Source of the DNA: Cylindrobasidium torrendii FP15055 ss-10
Taxonomy: Eukaryota; Basidiomycota; Agaricomycetes; Agaricales; Physalacriaceae
Length of the DNA stretch: 64,000 nucleotides
Assembly: GCA_000934385.1 (NCBI GenBank)
Contig: KN880566.1
Coordinates: forward strand, 1-64,000
Reading direction: 5' to 3'
The position numbers and the translations under genes were made by a program. Shown in pieces: positions 48,113-58,741 of the stretch. Position 1 is the first letter of the stretch. Each line of letters starts with the position of its first letter. Under the pieces are notes generated by a model. That model searched no databases, was not told the origin of the DNA, and saw only the letters and a program-made list of their open reading frames with translations.

Positions 48113-48596
48113 GAAGGGCAATTTCAATGTACACTTCAGGTATAAGAAATCTGGATATGTAAATGGGATAACCTGGACCATTATACCTCCATTGGTTCTT
48201 CTGTGATACAATCAAACTTGACAATGAGTCCGAGTCGACAGCCAATGTTCAGTTCGACCATTTTGCTTGTTATGAAGGCTTGTGTATTTTATTACACAAG
48301 CAGAGGGGAGTAAAGAAGCGATGTAATCGATAGTACCCGTCAGGTAAATCAAGGTTTTCGCGCGCGAAGTACCAGTCAATATCGCTTGAGTGGCGTATGG
48401 GCCGATCAGCTAGAAATGATTGATCGGCTGGATCCCAACTGGATCCGGAGTCCGGACAGTCGACAATCGTTGTGCAAGTCCAAGTCCTCGGTCAACTAAT
48501 AACGCGCTCCTGTCGTCTTAAGGCTGAGTTTAACTTCTCCTAGCATAAGGTATTATCATGTACTGCTCATTGGATTCAATATTGATCCGGGCGTAG
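48113..48596. other. Intergenic, F-box copy B upstream
   Basis: No gene. An 8-bp inverted repeat (GCCGATCA ... TGATCGGC) is near 48397-48425. Confidence 0.45.
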
Positions 48597-49988
48597 ATGT
48601 CCGAGTCTCCAATTGCCAGCCAGAACGAATTCAATGTGTTCGCATCCATGCCCCGCGACGTCCTTCTGAAGATCATGGAGGAGGACATCCAGGAAGCTGG
48701 CGGCGTGGGGAATACGCTCTCCGTTGATTCCCCAGTATGGCGTCTCGGGCAAGTCTGTACACATTGGCGGGAAACTCTTAGGACACACCCGCTGCTCTGG
48801 AGTCGCATGAACATCATTCTTGGTGACTACCCGAACGTTCAAGCCCGCGCCATAGAGAGCCGATTTCGCCAGCTCATTCAGCTCTCTGGGACGACCACTT
48901 TGCATATCGGAGTGTGGGTACCGGCTTCGAGTACTTGCGACCTCGGAGACAGGATCGCTGGAGTCCTTCGAGATGTGGCTGGCAGGATTGATGTACTCCG
49001 AATCAACTTGACCAAGCTAATACCTGGCATCGACAAGGTGACATTGCCTTTGCCCTTGCTTCAATCCAAACTTCTGAAGGATTGCGAATTCTCCGCACTT
49101 CACACGCTCTTTCTCGCCATTCCTTATGATGAAGTCCGACTAGGGGATGTCGACCTCCAGGTCGATGCTTTCGCGCTGTGCCCACGATTACGACGCCTCT
49201 CCTTACGGGAAGAAACCAACTGTGTTGAATTCATCCTACCCTACCTGAATCTCACTACAATCTACGCTCACGGCGGTCGGTTGGACTGGATTATCAACCA
49301 GCTAGAACACACCGACCACGTCAACTTCGATTTGTCACCACCGTCCCCGTGGGACGAGCATGCGCCCGAGGCCCCTTTTCGTTCAACTCCCCAATGGCAA
49401 GACTCAGCTCTCGAGTCTCTCAGGATAGTTCATCTCCGAGTCTTGTACTTCGATATACACCCCGGCGTTGATGCGCGCGAGCACGTTTTCCTCTCCCTAC
49501 ACGCACGTTCCTTGCGCACACTCGAGTTGGATGGTTCGGCCAGGGGGCTCGTCTCGATGCTCACAATGATGTCCGATATTGCGCTCCGCGGTTTGTACAA
49601 ACTCGAAGCTAATTGTGTGCGCCAAAGGTCGCCGTACGTAGGCGATGTGCAAGAGTACATGGATGTCATGGCGCGGATGCCCGCGCTGCGTGTGCTCAAC
49701 GTATCAGAGTGGTTTGGACATTATGCTCTTCGGGCAATCACAGAGAGGGATGACCTGCTTCCGGCACTTGAAGTCCTCCAGGTCAGCCCGGAGCTGTTGC
49801 AACAAGATTGTGAAAAGGTGGTCTGCTTCGCGAGGGGACGACAGAATAGACTCACTGTTGAGATCGAGGTTTCAGAAGCAATTTCATACAACGGAAGGAG
49901 AGAAATGTTTCTGCCTGATCTTTTGGAATCGAAGGCTGCTTTCTTTTGTGCACAGCTCTTTGATGTGGCCTATGTTCGTGTAACATAA
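48597..49988 (+). CDS. F-box protein (copy B)
   Basis: Single exon, 463 residues. F-box at residues about 18-65: FASMPRDVLLKIMEED...WRLGQVCTHWRETLRTHPLLWSRM. The rest is leucine-rich and irregular, with conserved blocks shared with copy A (STCDLGDRIAG, SALHTL, ARMPALR, FGHYALRAI). A role as substrate receptor of an SCF ubiquitin ligase follows from the motif and is not proven. It follows the broken copy and the P450/hydrolase genes on the same strand. Confidence 0.86.
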   Translation: MSESPIASQNEFNVFASMPRDVLLKIMEEDIQEAGGVGNTLSVDSPVWRLGQVCTHWRETLRTHPLLWSRMNIILGDYPNVQARAIESRFRQLIQLSGTTTLHIGVWVPASSTCDLGDRIAGVLRDVAGRIDVLRINLTKLIPGIDKVTLPLPLLQSKLLKDCEFSALHTLFLAIPYDEVRLGDVDLQVDAFALCPRLRRLSLREETNCVEFILPYLNLTTIYAHGGRLDWIINQLEHTDHVNFDLSPPSPWDEHAPEAPFRSTPQWQDSALESLRIVHLRVLYFDIHPGVDAREHVFLSLHARSLRTLELDGSARGLVSMLTMMSDIALRGLYKLEANCVRQRSPYVGDVQEYMDVMARMPALRVLNVSEWFGHYALRAITERDDLLPALEVLQVSPELLQQDCEKVVCFARGRQNRLTVEIEVSEAISYNGRREMFLPDLLESKAAFFCAQLFDVAYVRVT

Positions 49989-50376
49989 CCAGGAGAAATC
50001 TAGGCAGCGGACAGTACATACAAAGCAAATCGGAACAACATACAGTGGCTACTTGGCGTAGTTCAACTACCTATACCACCTGAGTGACTGACTAGTATCC
50101 TGGAACCTTTTGGTAATATAACGAAGATGATTTGTGCGGTGTGGTTAAAAGGTTATTAGCTCATGATGCCCGGACGAAGTGCCAAAGTACAGCGAGCATT
50201 GAGCTCTTGAACGAGTTCAAAGATTTGAGGCGCGGTTCTAGAGCCTCGTGTTCGGCGGACGTCGGTCCGATCATTCAGCGGTTTGCATTCTGACCATCAC
50301 GTCGGAGTCCTGCACTTTGTCGCGACTTGTTCGCTCTTTTACTGTTTAAACGCTGGCCTCCCGGATCGATGCAGGC
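49989..50376. other. Intergenic, no gene seen
   Basis: 3' flank of F-box copy B and promoter of ERF4. Confidence 0.5.
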
Positions 50377-51660
50377 ATGAGCGGTGAAGTTCTCGATATC
50401 AGCGCATCAGCAGATGCATGGAGAGATGCAGACAGCGAAGTGAAAAGGGATGTGGACGGCAAATCAGGCCTCGACGCAGAAGACGACACGGGGCGGGATG
50501 ACCGGAGCATTCCACGAACGACGGATAATCGTACCGTGGTAGGAGATGAGAATGGGTTGGAGATGAGCTGGTCCGGGGATGAGCCTACCTTGGGCAAAGC
50601 GAGTGGAACGGACCTTGCGAAAGAGATTGACGAAACGGACACACCGAGGGGTTCAACGACAACTGCTGCGACCGAGGCAAAGAAGGACTGGCACCCATTA
50701 CAAGAAGAGCCCCCTAGCGGTCCGCGGGTTGTAGTGGATCTAGGCGAAAGCCTGGTTGATGCGGCGGGCAAGATACATTTCCAGGATCGCACCAGCAAGA
50801 CCAGTCCCGCACCAACCCCGTCTCCGCGTACTTCGCATCTGAGAACTGGACCAGCGCCGTCTCCACCGCCATGGGAAGTCATACCGCCACCGTCCGACAA
50901 TGGGCATAGGGAATTTGGCGGGGGTGCAAAGATTATTCGTCAGCCGTGCGTGCCCTTGTCACGTCCTTTTTCTTCCTCGCTGAATTGTATTAGAAACGGC
51001 CGTCGTCTGATTCCCAAATCCTCCTATTACTTTGGCCCGCCGCCTGCAGATGCAGCATTTGGAAGCCTGCCTGTAGGACGGATAGGTGTCCACTACCCGC
51101 GGGAGGTTATCCGCATCGAGCGAGACTATTCTGGTGGAGAGCTTATCCAATTCGCACCAATATACCCGCTCGAGCTCGAAGGGAGAGTAAGAAATTATTC
51201 TTGCTTCGCAGTGAATGTGGTAGCTGATGCGGTAGGCAGATAACGCCGACCCAGTTCCTCGAGTCCATCAATTCTATTAATGAGTGCTTGATTGAAGCTC
51301 ATAGTATGCGCCGGTCAGCTCTAGAGATTTCACTTGCCATAGCCACTCTGTATCTTTCTCGGTTAGTGGTGACCTCGCATTATGACAAGGTAGCTCGTCT
51401 GCGCGCTCCTCGCCTGCGAAGACTAACTGTTGTAGCAAATGGCGCGATTAAAGGAGTTGTTCGGGGAATTGAACGCAGGGCTCTATAACCCTGCAGGTCT
51501 CAATCTTCTTTGGCCCAGTGACATTGCGTTTCTTTTCGTGAGTGGGTCTTTGCCGTCGTTCGTCAATTTCGCTAATTTTTATGCCAGATGGAGATCGAGT
51601 ACTATGTGAGTCTAGGTTCGTCCGTGCAAAATCGGACACCGTGCTAACCTCTACCAGTGA
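50377..51660 (+). CDS. ERF4: ERF4/Golgin-A7 domain protein, palmitoyltransferase partner
   Basis: Six exons: 50377-50945, 50994-51186, 51240-51389, 51436-51537, 51588-51605 and 51658-51660 (344 residues). Erf4 pairs with the DHHC enzyme Erf2 to palmitoylate Ras at the ER/Golgi. A disordered N-terminus of about 190 residues is followed by the conserved domain: RRLIPKSSYYFGPPP, IGVHYPREVIRIERDYSGGEL, ITPTQFLESINSINECLIEAHS, HYDKQMARLKELFGELNAGLYNPAG and LLWPSDIAFLFMEIEYY. Exon 5 is 18 bases (MEIEYY), and the last exon contributes only the stop codon TGA. If the last intron is retained, translation runs 12 more codons to a TAA. Confidence 0.9.
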
Positions 51661-52349
51661 CTTCCGAGAGAACCGACTGTATCCCGTCGAGCATTCGCTT
51701 GGCTGGACGTTCGTGCTTTCGTTGTTTGCGTTATTCTTATTGCCGTTACCCATCCTCTACTCTTTTTATATCTGCGTCTCTTTCCCCTCTGGATCGTATG
51801 GAATGCTTTCCCACGCTTGCCTGACACTCGCCGTGTTCACTCCTTTGATCTACACCTGTGTAAATATGTACCGTTATAATTCAGTGCTGGCTACTTTGTG
51901 GCCCCGTAATTGAATGTTGCCGGTGCGATGAGGGCGGACTATCGACCTTGGGCAACCCTTTGTTAACCTGGGGGATTTGCGGATGGACTCACGCTTGCCG
52001 GCATGCCGCCGAGATCGAGTGGCGCGAGTCGAGTCATATCTCGTGATGGCCGAGCGCCGAAGCGCCCACGCGTCTCGGCAGGTGTTTACTTTCTGTCCTG
52101 AAACGGAAATGAACCAAACAAATGGGCTCGATCGGCATACTCTGCCTTACTCATCACACTTGTCGTCAACGCCCAAGTGTTTCTGAGTGCCGCGCGAGGC
52201 CAAAGCCGACGTTGCCTTTCCCGTTGCCCAATCGACGTCCTTTGCTCTTCTTCCACCGTCTGGCCGTCCCGATTTCTTTTCTTTCCTTTCGTTCGAGGAC
52301 GACCAAGACATCTTCCAGAAACAAGAACCCCGCCGTTATCAGCACCGCC
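51661..52349. other. Intergenic, Yap1-like gene leader
   Basis: 3' flank of ERF4 and the promoter/leader of the bZIP gene. A hydrophobic open frame around 51660-51913 lies in T-rich flank and lacks other support. Confidence 0.4.
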
Positions 52350-54354
52350 ATGGACGCAGCTTTCGCCGATATGACTCCCCTCTGGGATCTCTCCCAAGCC
52401 AACACTTTCTCCCAGCTCGCAGATGACGACTTCCTTGCCCTGCTCCAGAAACAGTTCCCCACAGCCGGCACTGAACCCGACTTCAGCACTGGCAGCGTCG
52501 ATCCCCAGGACATCTCTCGCTACTCGCTCCCAACCGGTGTGAGCCCAGACTCGAACGGTAGCAGCCCGGACAATGGCAACAAGGATGATAGTCAAGACAA
52601 CGAGCTCAAGCGCAAAGCGAGCGATGATGATCTCGAAGAAGGGGGCAGCTCTAAGCATACGAGTGCGTTTTCCATCAGCGGAATGGGGAATGTTTGATGC
52701 GAACAAGCTGCTCAGATAAAAAGAGCAACAATGGACGTCGCAAGTCCGGCGCGGGATCGGTAAGCGACCACTAACACCCCTTTGCTCCATGTGGACCTGA
52801 CCTGGTGCTCAGGATGAATCCCGCTTGATGAAGCGCAAGGAGCAGAATCGGGCCGCTCAGCGCGCCTTCCGTGAACGCAAGGAGAAGCACGTCAAGGACG
52901 TACGTCTATCTCTCGCATCCGCTCATCATCCTGCTGACACATTTCTCCACCCTTAGCTTGAAGATAAAGTGGCGGAACTACAGGCCCAGAATGATGCGGC
53001 GAATCGCGAGAACGAAAACATGCGCGATCTCCTGACAAGGTTGCAGTCGGAGAACATGGCACTCAAGCAGCAGCCGTTTACATTCCAAGTGCCTAAGCCC
53101 GGACAGTCATCCACAGCCCCGTCTTCCGTCGGATCATCAAGCTCACCGTCAACCGGCTTGCTATCACCACCGTCTACCTCCTTCACGTCCTCGTTCACGT
53201 CCAGCCAACCGAAGCCCGCAAACGAGAAGTATACCAATCCCCTCGACATTTCGTCATTACAGTCCTTTGACCCCTCAGTCCTGGACTTGTTGGATGCGCC
53301 CGCGGAACCAACAGCGACCAGTCATGCAAGCGACTTGGATCTTGGTTTCAAGCAGGATAGCGGCTTCCCTACAAGCAACTTCACGACTATCGCAAACAAC
53401 CCACAGTACTACTCCCTTTCCTCATTCTGGGACTCTCTCGGATCGAATGATTCGACGCCTAGCGGTAGTGGTTCTGCACCAAGCAGCAGTGCTTCGACAC
53501 AGAAGACGCCCGACCCGAACACTTTCAATTTCGACATGTCCAATTTTTCCTGGGGAGGGGATAATAACGGCACGCTCGACGATCTCTTTGGTGCCGGATT
53601 CGGCCCCTTCTCGATGGACCACGGGCTCGGCAGTGGCTTGTTAGGATCATCTCCAGCGTCCACGTCTAGCCTGAGCCCTGTTGTGCATATGAATCCGCCA
53701 CAACATACGGCCTCGCACTCTCCTTCCAGCTCTAGCAGTAGCAGTTCACCGCAGAGTGACCCCAGTTTATTCGGCACCCCTCGCGACGGGAACTCGAGTG
53801 CGAGTGATACGGAGGGTGCAGCTGGTGCCGAGAAGACGAAGACGTGCCCGAAGAACAGGAAGGAGTGTCAAGAGCACCACGATGAGCTCGGAATGAGTCC
53901 GTTCGTCACACAGGACAGTGGGCCGTTTGGGAGGAAGGATGCACCGACGTCTTGCATGGGTCCTGGGATGAGCACGATGACAGACGGGATGGGCAACCCA
54001 ATGAGCATGCCGTTTGGACCTGTCGTTGCGTGCCAGGGTAGTTCGAGCTTCCCGAAGACGGCGAAGAGCGATAGCAATGTGGAGGTACTTACTGCTTGGC
54101 GCACAATCACGAGCAATCCGCGATTCAAGGTGAGCTTTCTCTCTTTTGGTGTCGGACCCTCTGTCCGTCAGGCTGTCTATCGGATGGGGGGGGATGCGTG
54201 TGAGTGCAGAATACTGACGATCACCGAGCAGGATTGCGATATCAACGAGTTGTGTACAGAGTTCTCGAATAAGGCAAAGTGCGATGGGACAAAGGTTGTG
54301 CTTGAGCCGAGCGGGGTCAAGTCGATTATGTCGAGCCTTGGCAAGAGGGCGTAA
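52350..54354 (+). CDS. YAP1: Yap1/AP-1-like bZIP oxidative-stress regulator
   Basis: Exons 52350-52662, 52716-52759, 52813-52899, 52957-54129 and 54232-54354 (579 residues). Yap1/Pap1 factors switch on antioxidant and drug-resistance genes; oxidation of cysteine clusters hides a nuclear export signal. The basic region RKEQNRAAQRAFRERKEKHVKD (about residues 126-147) is followed, exactly after an intron, by the leucine zipper LEDKVAELQAQNDAANRENENM. The middle is Ser/Pro-rich. A first Cys cluster (KTCPKNRKECQEHH ... TSCMGPG) and the C-terminal one (DCDINELCTEFSNKAKCDG) match the redox domains. The 102-base last intron is in frame and stop-free and lies at the edge of the C-terminal cluster. Confidence 0.93.
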
Positions 54355-55119
54355 ACGTCACCACAGCGGTGTCCAGACAGTTGCGCCTCGGGGAGCGGCG
54401 CGTCAAGAAGGAAAGAAGAAGTAAAGCGGGTCGCATAGACCGTAGAGAGGGCGACAGGCGGGTCAAAAAGATGTCGGCGGTCGACGTGCTGTGTCGACGG
54501 GAAGATAGTCGGCCTTTTTCGGTGTCGTCGAGCAAAGGATAATCCTCCCCCGGTTTTATGTCTGAATGTGTTTTTTGTGTACTAGTTGATATTTTTTTCT
54601 TGCGAATTTGGTTTGTGTCTATAGTACCTCGTTGTGTTTCCATTCGCCTTCACTGTATGTACGTATGAACGAAGTAAACTTGCGTGCACTGCTGATGTGA
54701 GGAGGGAATGTGTATTTGGCCATGGGTTTTGACTTGGGTTTGAAGTCATCGTGGTAGCACAGATGGTGTCAAGGACGCTGACATGGATTCGCTGCACTGT
54801 GAGGTCTGACATTCGTCTACTGCACGACGATCTTGTCCGTCGCGGAGTTCCGGTGTGATGGCTAGCAGGCTAACATCACATGATGCGGTATATAAGCAGC
54901 TAGCATCTTGTGTTCAACACCCATGATTAGACCGCCTCGGTCTGGATATCAAAAATTCAGCGATTCGGATCTCGAGCTCCCAGCCGCGGAACTCGCCGCT
55001 ACATATTCTTGTCTCTCTCCTTCATATTTCCCATACCATTGCGCTTTTAAGGCCGTGATTGGACCTTGAGCTTGAGCTCGAGGAGCGCAAGAATAATTGT
55101 TTCCCGGCTTGTAATCATA
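54355..55119. other. Intergenic, no protein gene
   Basis: 3' flank of the bZIP gene, then sequence upstream of the tRNA cluster. Confidence 0.5.
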
Positions 55120-55191
55120 TCTTTGCTAGTATATCGGTTAGTACACGCGCCTGTCACGCGCGAAAGCTGGGTTCGACTCCCAGGCAGAGAG
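55120..55191 (+). tRNA. tRNA-Asp(GUC), no intron
   Basis: 72 bases. Acceptor TCTTTGC pairs with GCAGAGA; D-arm TAGTATATCGGTTAGTA; anticodon stem CGCGC/GCGCG around loop CTGTCAC with anticodon GTC (Asp); T-arm CTGGG-TTCGACT-CCCAG with a perfect B box GGTTCGACTCC. A run of eight T at 55210-55217 would end polymerase III transcription. Confidence 0.9.
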
Positions 55192-55843
55192 TCGATGCTG
55201 TGTAGGATGTTTTTTTTCTGTTACTTTGCACGGGAACCGGATTCCAGACTACAGGATCAAGAGTTATAAAGCTAACTAGAGCTTAGAGTTACACTCAGTC
55301 AAGGGACTGGGAGGCTACGGTACGCTGTTATGATAAGAGTTGAAAGTTGATACTGACGTCCCAGTGGTTGGAAAGATTACTATAAGCGTTGGATGAGACC
55401 CAATGTATCTCGAATCGGGTAGGTGTCGCTATAACCATATGTTGAATATATTTGATCAAAGCAGACTGACTGTGTTTGACATCACATACAGATTCATGAA
55501 CTTGCCTGGATAGCTGACAGGTTGCGACGGGGAACAACATTTTCGAGAGCCGGAATGGACGTATCAGTGCTTATTCCTATAGGCGACGTTGATGCAGTGT
55601 GTGTCGGACACGACCAGCTACTTTCCCTTACGTGATCATGATCGTGGACACGTGGTTTCGAGCATTGTTCTGCCCAAAGCGCGCAGGTCGGTGGTTCTGC
55701 CATATTACAGTCCGTCTGAGAGCAAAACCTTTTGCTGATGCAAGCCGTGGAATATGATCCAGTGATCGCGGTCACAACGGTGCCGAAGGTTGACGCAACC
55801 TTGAGATGACAAGACGTAAACCGCAAGGTGTGTCGACGTGTAA
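55192..55843. other. Intergenic between tRNA genes
   Basis: T8 terminator of the first tRNA at 55210-55217; nothing else recognised. Confidence 0.5.
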
Positions 55844-55918
55844 GCAACCGTAGCTCAGCTCGTAGAGCATCAAACATGACAAACGTTTGAGACGCCTGTT
55901 CAAATCAGGCCGGTTGTA
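55844..55918 (+). tRNA. tRNA-Val(GAC)-like gene with enlarged anticodon loop
   Basis: Acceptor GCAACCG/CGGTTGT, D-stem GCTC/GAGC, anticodon stem CAAAC/GTTTG and T-arm GCCTG-TTCAAAT-CAGGC all pair. The anticodon read after the invariant T is GAC (55878-55880). The loop has 9 bases instead of 7 and the D-loop lacks the usual GG, so this is a degenerate gene or a tRNA pseudogene. T runs at 55944 and 55953 could terminate it. Confidence 0.55.
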
Positions 55919-56338
55919 CTGGAACGTATTCATCGTCCTAGGCTTTTGTGGGTTTTTGTTTGTCGAAAGTCGAGGTTCAACATTACTAAGTAACAATAGC
56001 ATTGTACCATAAAATCGAGAATTTCAGTTTCCAAACACACGACTTATTACAGTGGCTGCCTGACTGGAACGCGAAAACATACATACTACAGAACGCCGCG
56101 CACTGTTTTGACTTCGAAGGCATTCTTAGTGCCGTCCTGGTCTGAATGCTGGGGAGACGAGTTTAGGCTTTGTCAAGTTTATCATAAACTTCTTTCGAGG
56201 TCAATAAGTGTACTTGCCTATCATGTTCCCACATATGAACGTGCTCAAAGCCCGAGTCACGATTACTTTCTGTACTCCCAGGCGCATGTCATGATCTTCG
56301 GCAAAAATCTGGGTTTGAGTTTGAGGGCCTTCACCGTG
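55919..56338. other. Intergenic between tRNA genes
   Basis: No protein gene or further RNA recognised. Confidence 0.5.
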
Positions 56339-56422
56339 TCTTTGCTAGTATATCGGTTAGTACACGCGCCTGTCATTCGGTTGACTCCGCGCGAAAGCTG
56401 GGTTCGACTCCCAGGCAGAGAG
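56339..56422 (+). tRNA. tRNA-Asp(GUC) with 12-base intron
   Basis: Mature part identical to the copy at 55120-55191. A 12-base insert (56376-56387, TTCGGTTGACTC) sits one base 3' of the anticodon, the canonical tRNA intron site, and contains GAC, which can pair with the anticodon GUC as spliced pre-tRNAs do. B box GGTTCGACTCC intact; TTTT at 56441-56444. Confidence 0.88.
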
Positions 56423-56715
56423 TGGTGTGTTGAATAGTCCTTTTATTCTATCCACGCGCATATGCTTTTTCGCTTGGCAGACACAGGACAAGTCGTACAC
56501 ATTGTGTCATTGTTCAAGCGCGTAGGCTCAACGTATCTACTACTAAGTCCAGCTCAACCATGCAATAGTACTGCTTCATAATGGTCTCGTTCACTCAACC
56601 CTTCGCCGCCTAGCCGCTCTCTCCTCCTCTTCCTCTGCGCGCCACTGCCAGCCAGCTGCGCAACCACGTCAGCGACACGCTTGATTCAAAAGAGTGTAAA
56701 GCTAGAGTTGGGGAG

Positions 56716-58741
56716 CTAAAGAAAAGGAAACGAACCACTCCGTTGCTCCGGGACGAGGCCCTCCCATTGGCGTTGCCACTCTATGCCTGGGTTCACACCT
56801 ACATAGTGCGGCGGTGCTGGAGAACGAGCATCAGTATCGGGCAGAGAATAGCCTGGGAGAGAAAAAAACAAGAAACGTACCTTGCACCGGAGTGGGAGGG
56901 GGTGGTGGTGGGTGGGCGTTGCGGTACATGCCACCCATGCTGTTCACGAACAGTGTCATGAAGCAGAGTGTAGAGACTACGAACGCCTACGGAGATCCAT
57001 TAGCTAGCTATTCAAGGATGGCCGCACAAGAGAAGGGCGTGGCTCCCAAGAGGGAAAGGGAGGAGAGAAATGAAGAACGCACCAATGTTTTCCAAGTTAT
57101 CTCATCTACGAACGCGTTAACGATCTCAGCACACATCGCTGCGCCAAGTCGCGCGCGTGAGATTTTGGCCGGGTCGCGTGCCATGCAGTTCTTTAGAGAG
57201 CATCAGTAAACGTATGCTCAGGATAAAGATTATGAACGTACCTCCCACTCTACACACTGGACCTGCAATCCCGGGAGCGGCGTTGCACACATGTTCAGTC
57301 GGTAATTCCTTGAGCAGAGGGCAATGTCCGCGTTGAGGCCTACGAATGGGCATTAGCAAACCGAAGTGACCATGACACTCTGCAACGCTAGGGCAAGAGA
57401 AAAGACGCACTGGCAACCTCCGCATCCACTCGATTTTGCACGTCCCCGAACACCGTTTTCACAAGTGTGCCGACGAGGAAGAGACCAAGGCCAACGAGGC
57501 CCGCATTCCAAACAAACGACACATACGATAGCAATAGGAGCGGCCTGCTCTCGCTGGACATAGGTGGCACTGAAGCAAGGGTCAGCGTGTGAATAAGTGC
57601 GAGGGCGAAAGAGAATACGAGGAAAGTGGGAAACATACCGTTAAGGCCAATGCCACCCGCGGACGGCGGTGGAGACACCGCATCCCTCCCTCCATGAATA
57701 TTCAGCGTATAATGGTTGGTCACCCCTCCTCTCCGTTCCTTGCGTGTCTTTTGTAGTGCTGCGCCATTCCTCCCAGCATTGTTTCGTCCTGCATCTGATC
57801 CAATTCTTCCTTTTTCGCTGCTATGCCTCCGAATGAGCTGGTTCTCCTCGACGCGGGAGTCCTCCTCGATGAAGGAGTCATCTTCGACAAGCGAGTCGCC
57901 TTCGCCCTCGTCTTCATCTGCCTGCCGCATGCTCTCATCCGCGTCCTCATCTACGAAGAATGTCAATACCAGAGAAACTGGGAGGGCAGGGAAACGCACC
58001 TCTACGCCCTTTGGCGTCTCCAATAACCAAACGCGCTCCTCTCGCCTTCTGTACCCTCTTCACAGCGCCTGTCGCAATTGGCCGCGCAGGCGACGCCTCC
58101 TCCATCTCCACGTCTGGTATGGCTGGGGCCGGAGCCGTGTTGAAGGAACTCTATGGTGATTCAAGTCAGCTGGGGTTCCAACAGAGATGAAGTCTAGGTA
58201 TCACGCCGAGTATGCAATGTAGGATAGCGATTGAGTACATGCTACTCACCTTGGTCGGACTCGCCAACGGCGTCCCTCCTCCTGCACCGAAGCCTAAAGG
58301 TCCTCCACCGCCATATCCACCGCTTATTGCTGGCGTCCGAAACAGAAACGGGCTTGCCGGCTGAGTTGGTGTCGCTCCAAACGTCGGGATCGACGGCGCG
58401 GCACCTGCGTCGCTGAACGTTCGTTTCTTCTGGGGTGGAGCTGGAAGGAGCATCAGTACAAGTAGAGTAGAGATAGCGGTGGTAGGTGGATATAGATTAT
58501 GTGGATTTTGGTTATTGAATCTTGGTACTGAACACGGCAATGCGAAGTGGATACAGATTGGCGGTAGTAAGAACAGGGAGTATATACAAATAGCCCAACT
58601 GAAAACATGCAACGCACTCGAATCAAGATCCATGGCCCACGCAGCCCGCGGCCGGTCCGTAAAATCAAAATCCATAGGCGCGTCCTTCGAACGCTCTGAC
58701 TTGAACACGTTGCGCGCGTGTGCGCTCGCCGGGACGTTCAT
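56716..58741 (-). CDS. BRR6: Brr6/Brl1-type nuclear envelope protein
   Basis: Nine exons: 58741-58618, 58440-58250, 58150-58000, 57950-57639, 57569-57411, 57339-57242, 57190-57083, 56986-56881 and 56816-56716 (449 residues). Brr6/Brl1 proteins sit in the nuclear envelope/ER and help pore-complex assembly and lipid homeostasis. Two membrane segments (LLLLSYVSFVWNAGLVGLGL and AFVVSTLCFMTLFVNSM) flank a lumenal domain with four cysteines (ALCSRNYRLNMC, VQCVEWENC) expected to form disulfides, then MARDPAKISRARLGA. The N-terminal half is acidic and disordered. Intron 1 is unusually long for this window (177 bases). The start at 58741 is the first Met; a Met at 58675 is an alternative. Confidence 0.9.

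Noticed and set aside
51660..51913. Hydrophobic open frame after ERF4 that could look like a membrane protein
   Set aside because: It starts inside ERF4 exons and introns in another frame and lies in T-rich 3' flank, where hydrophobic codons arise by chance.
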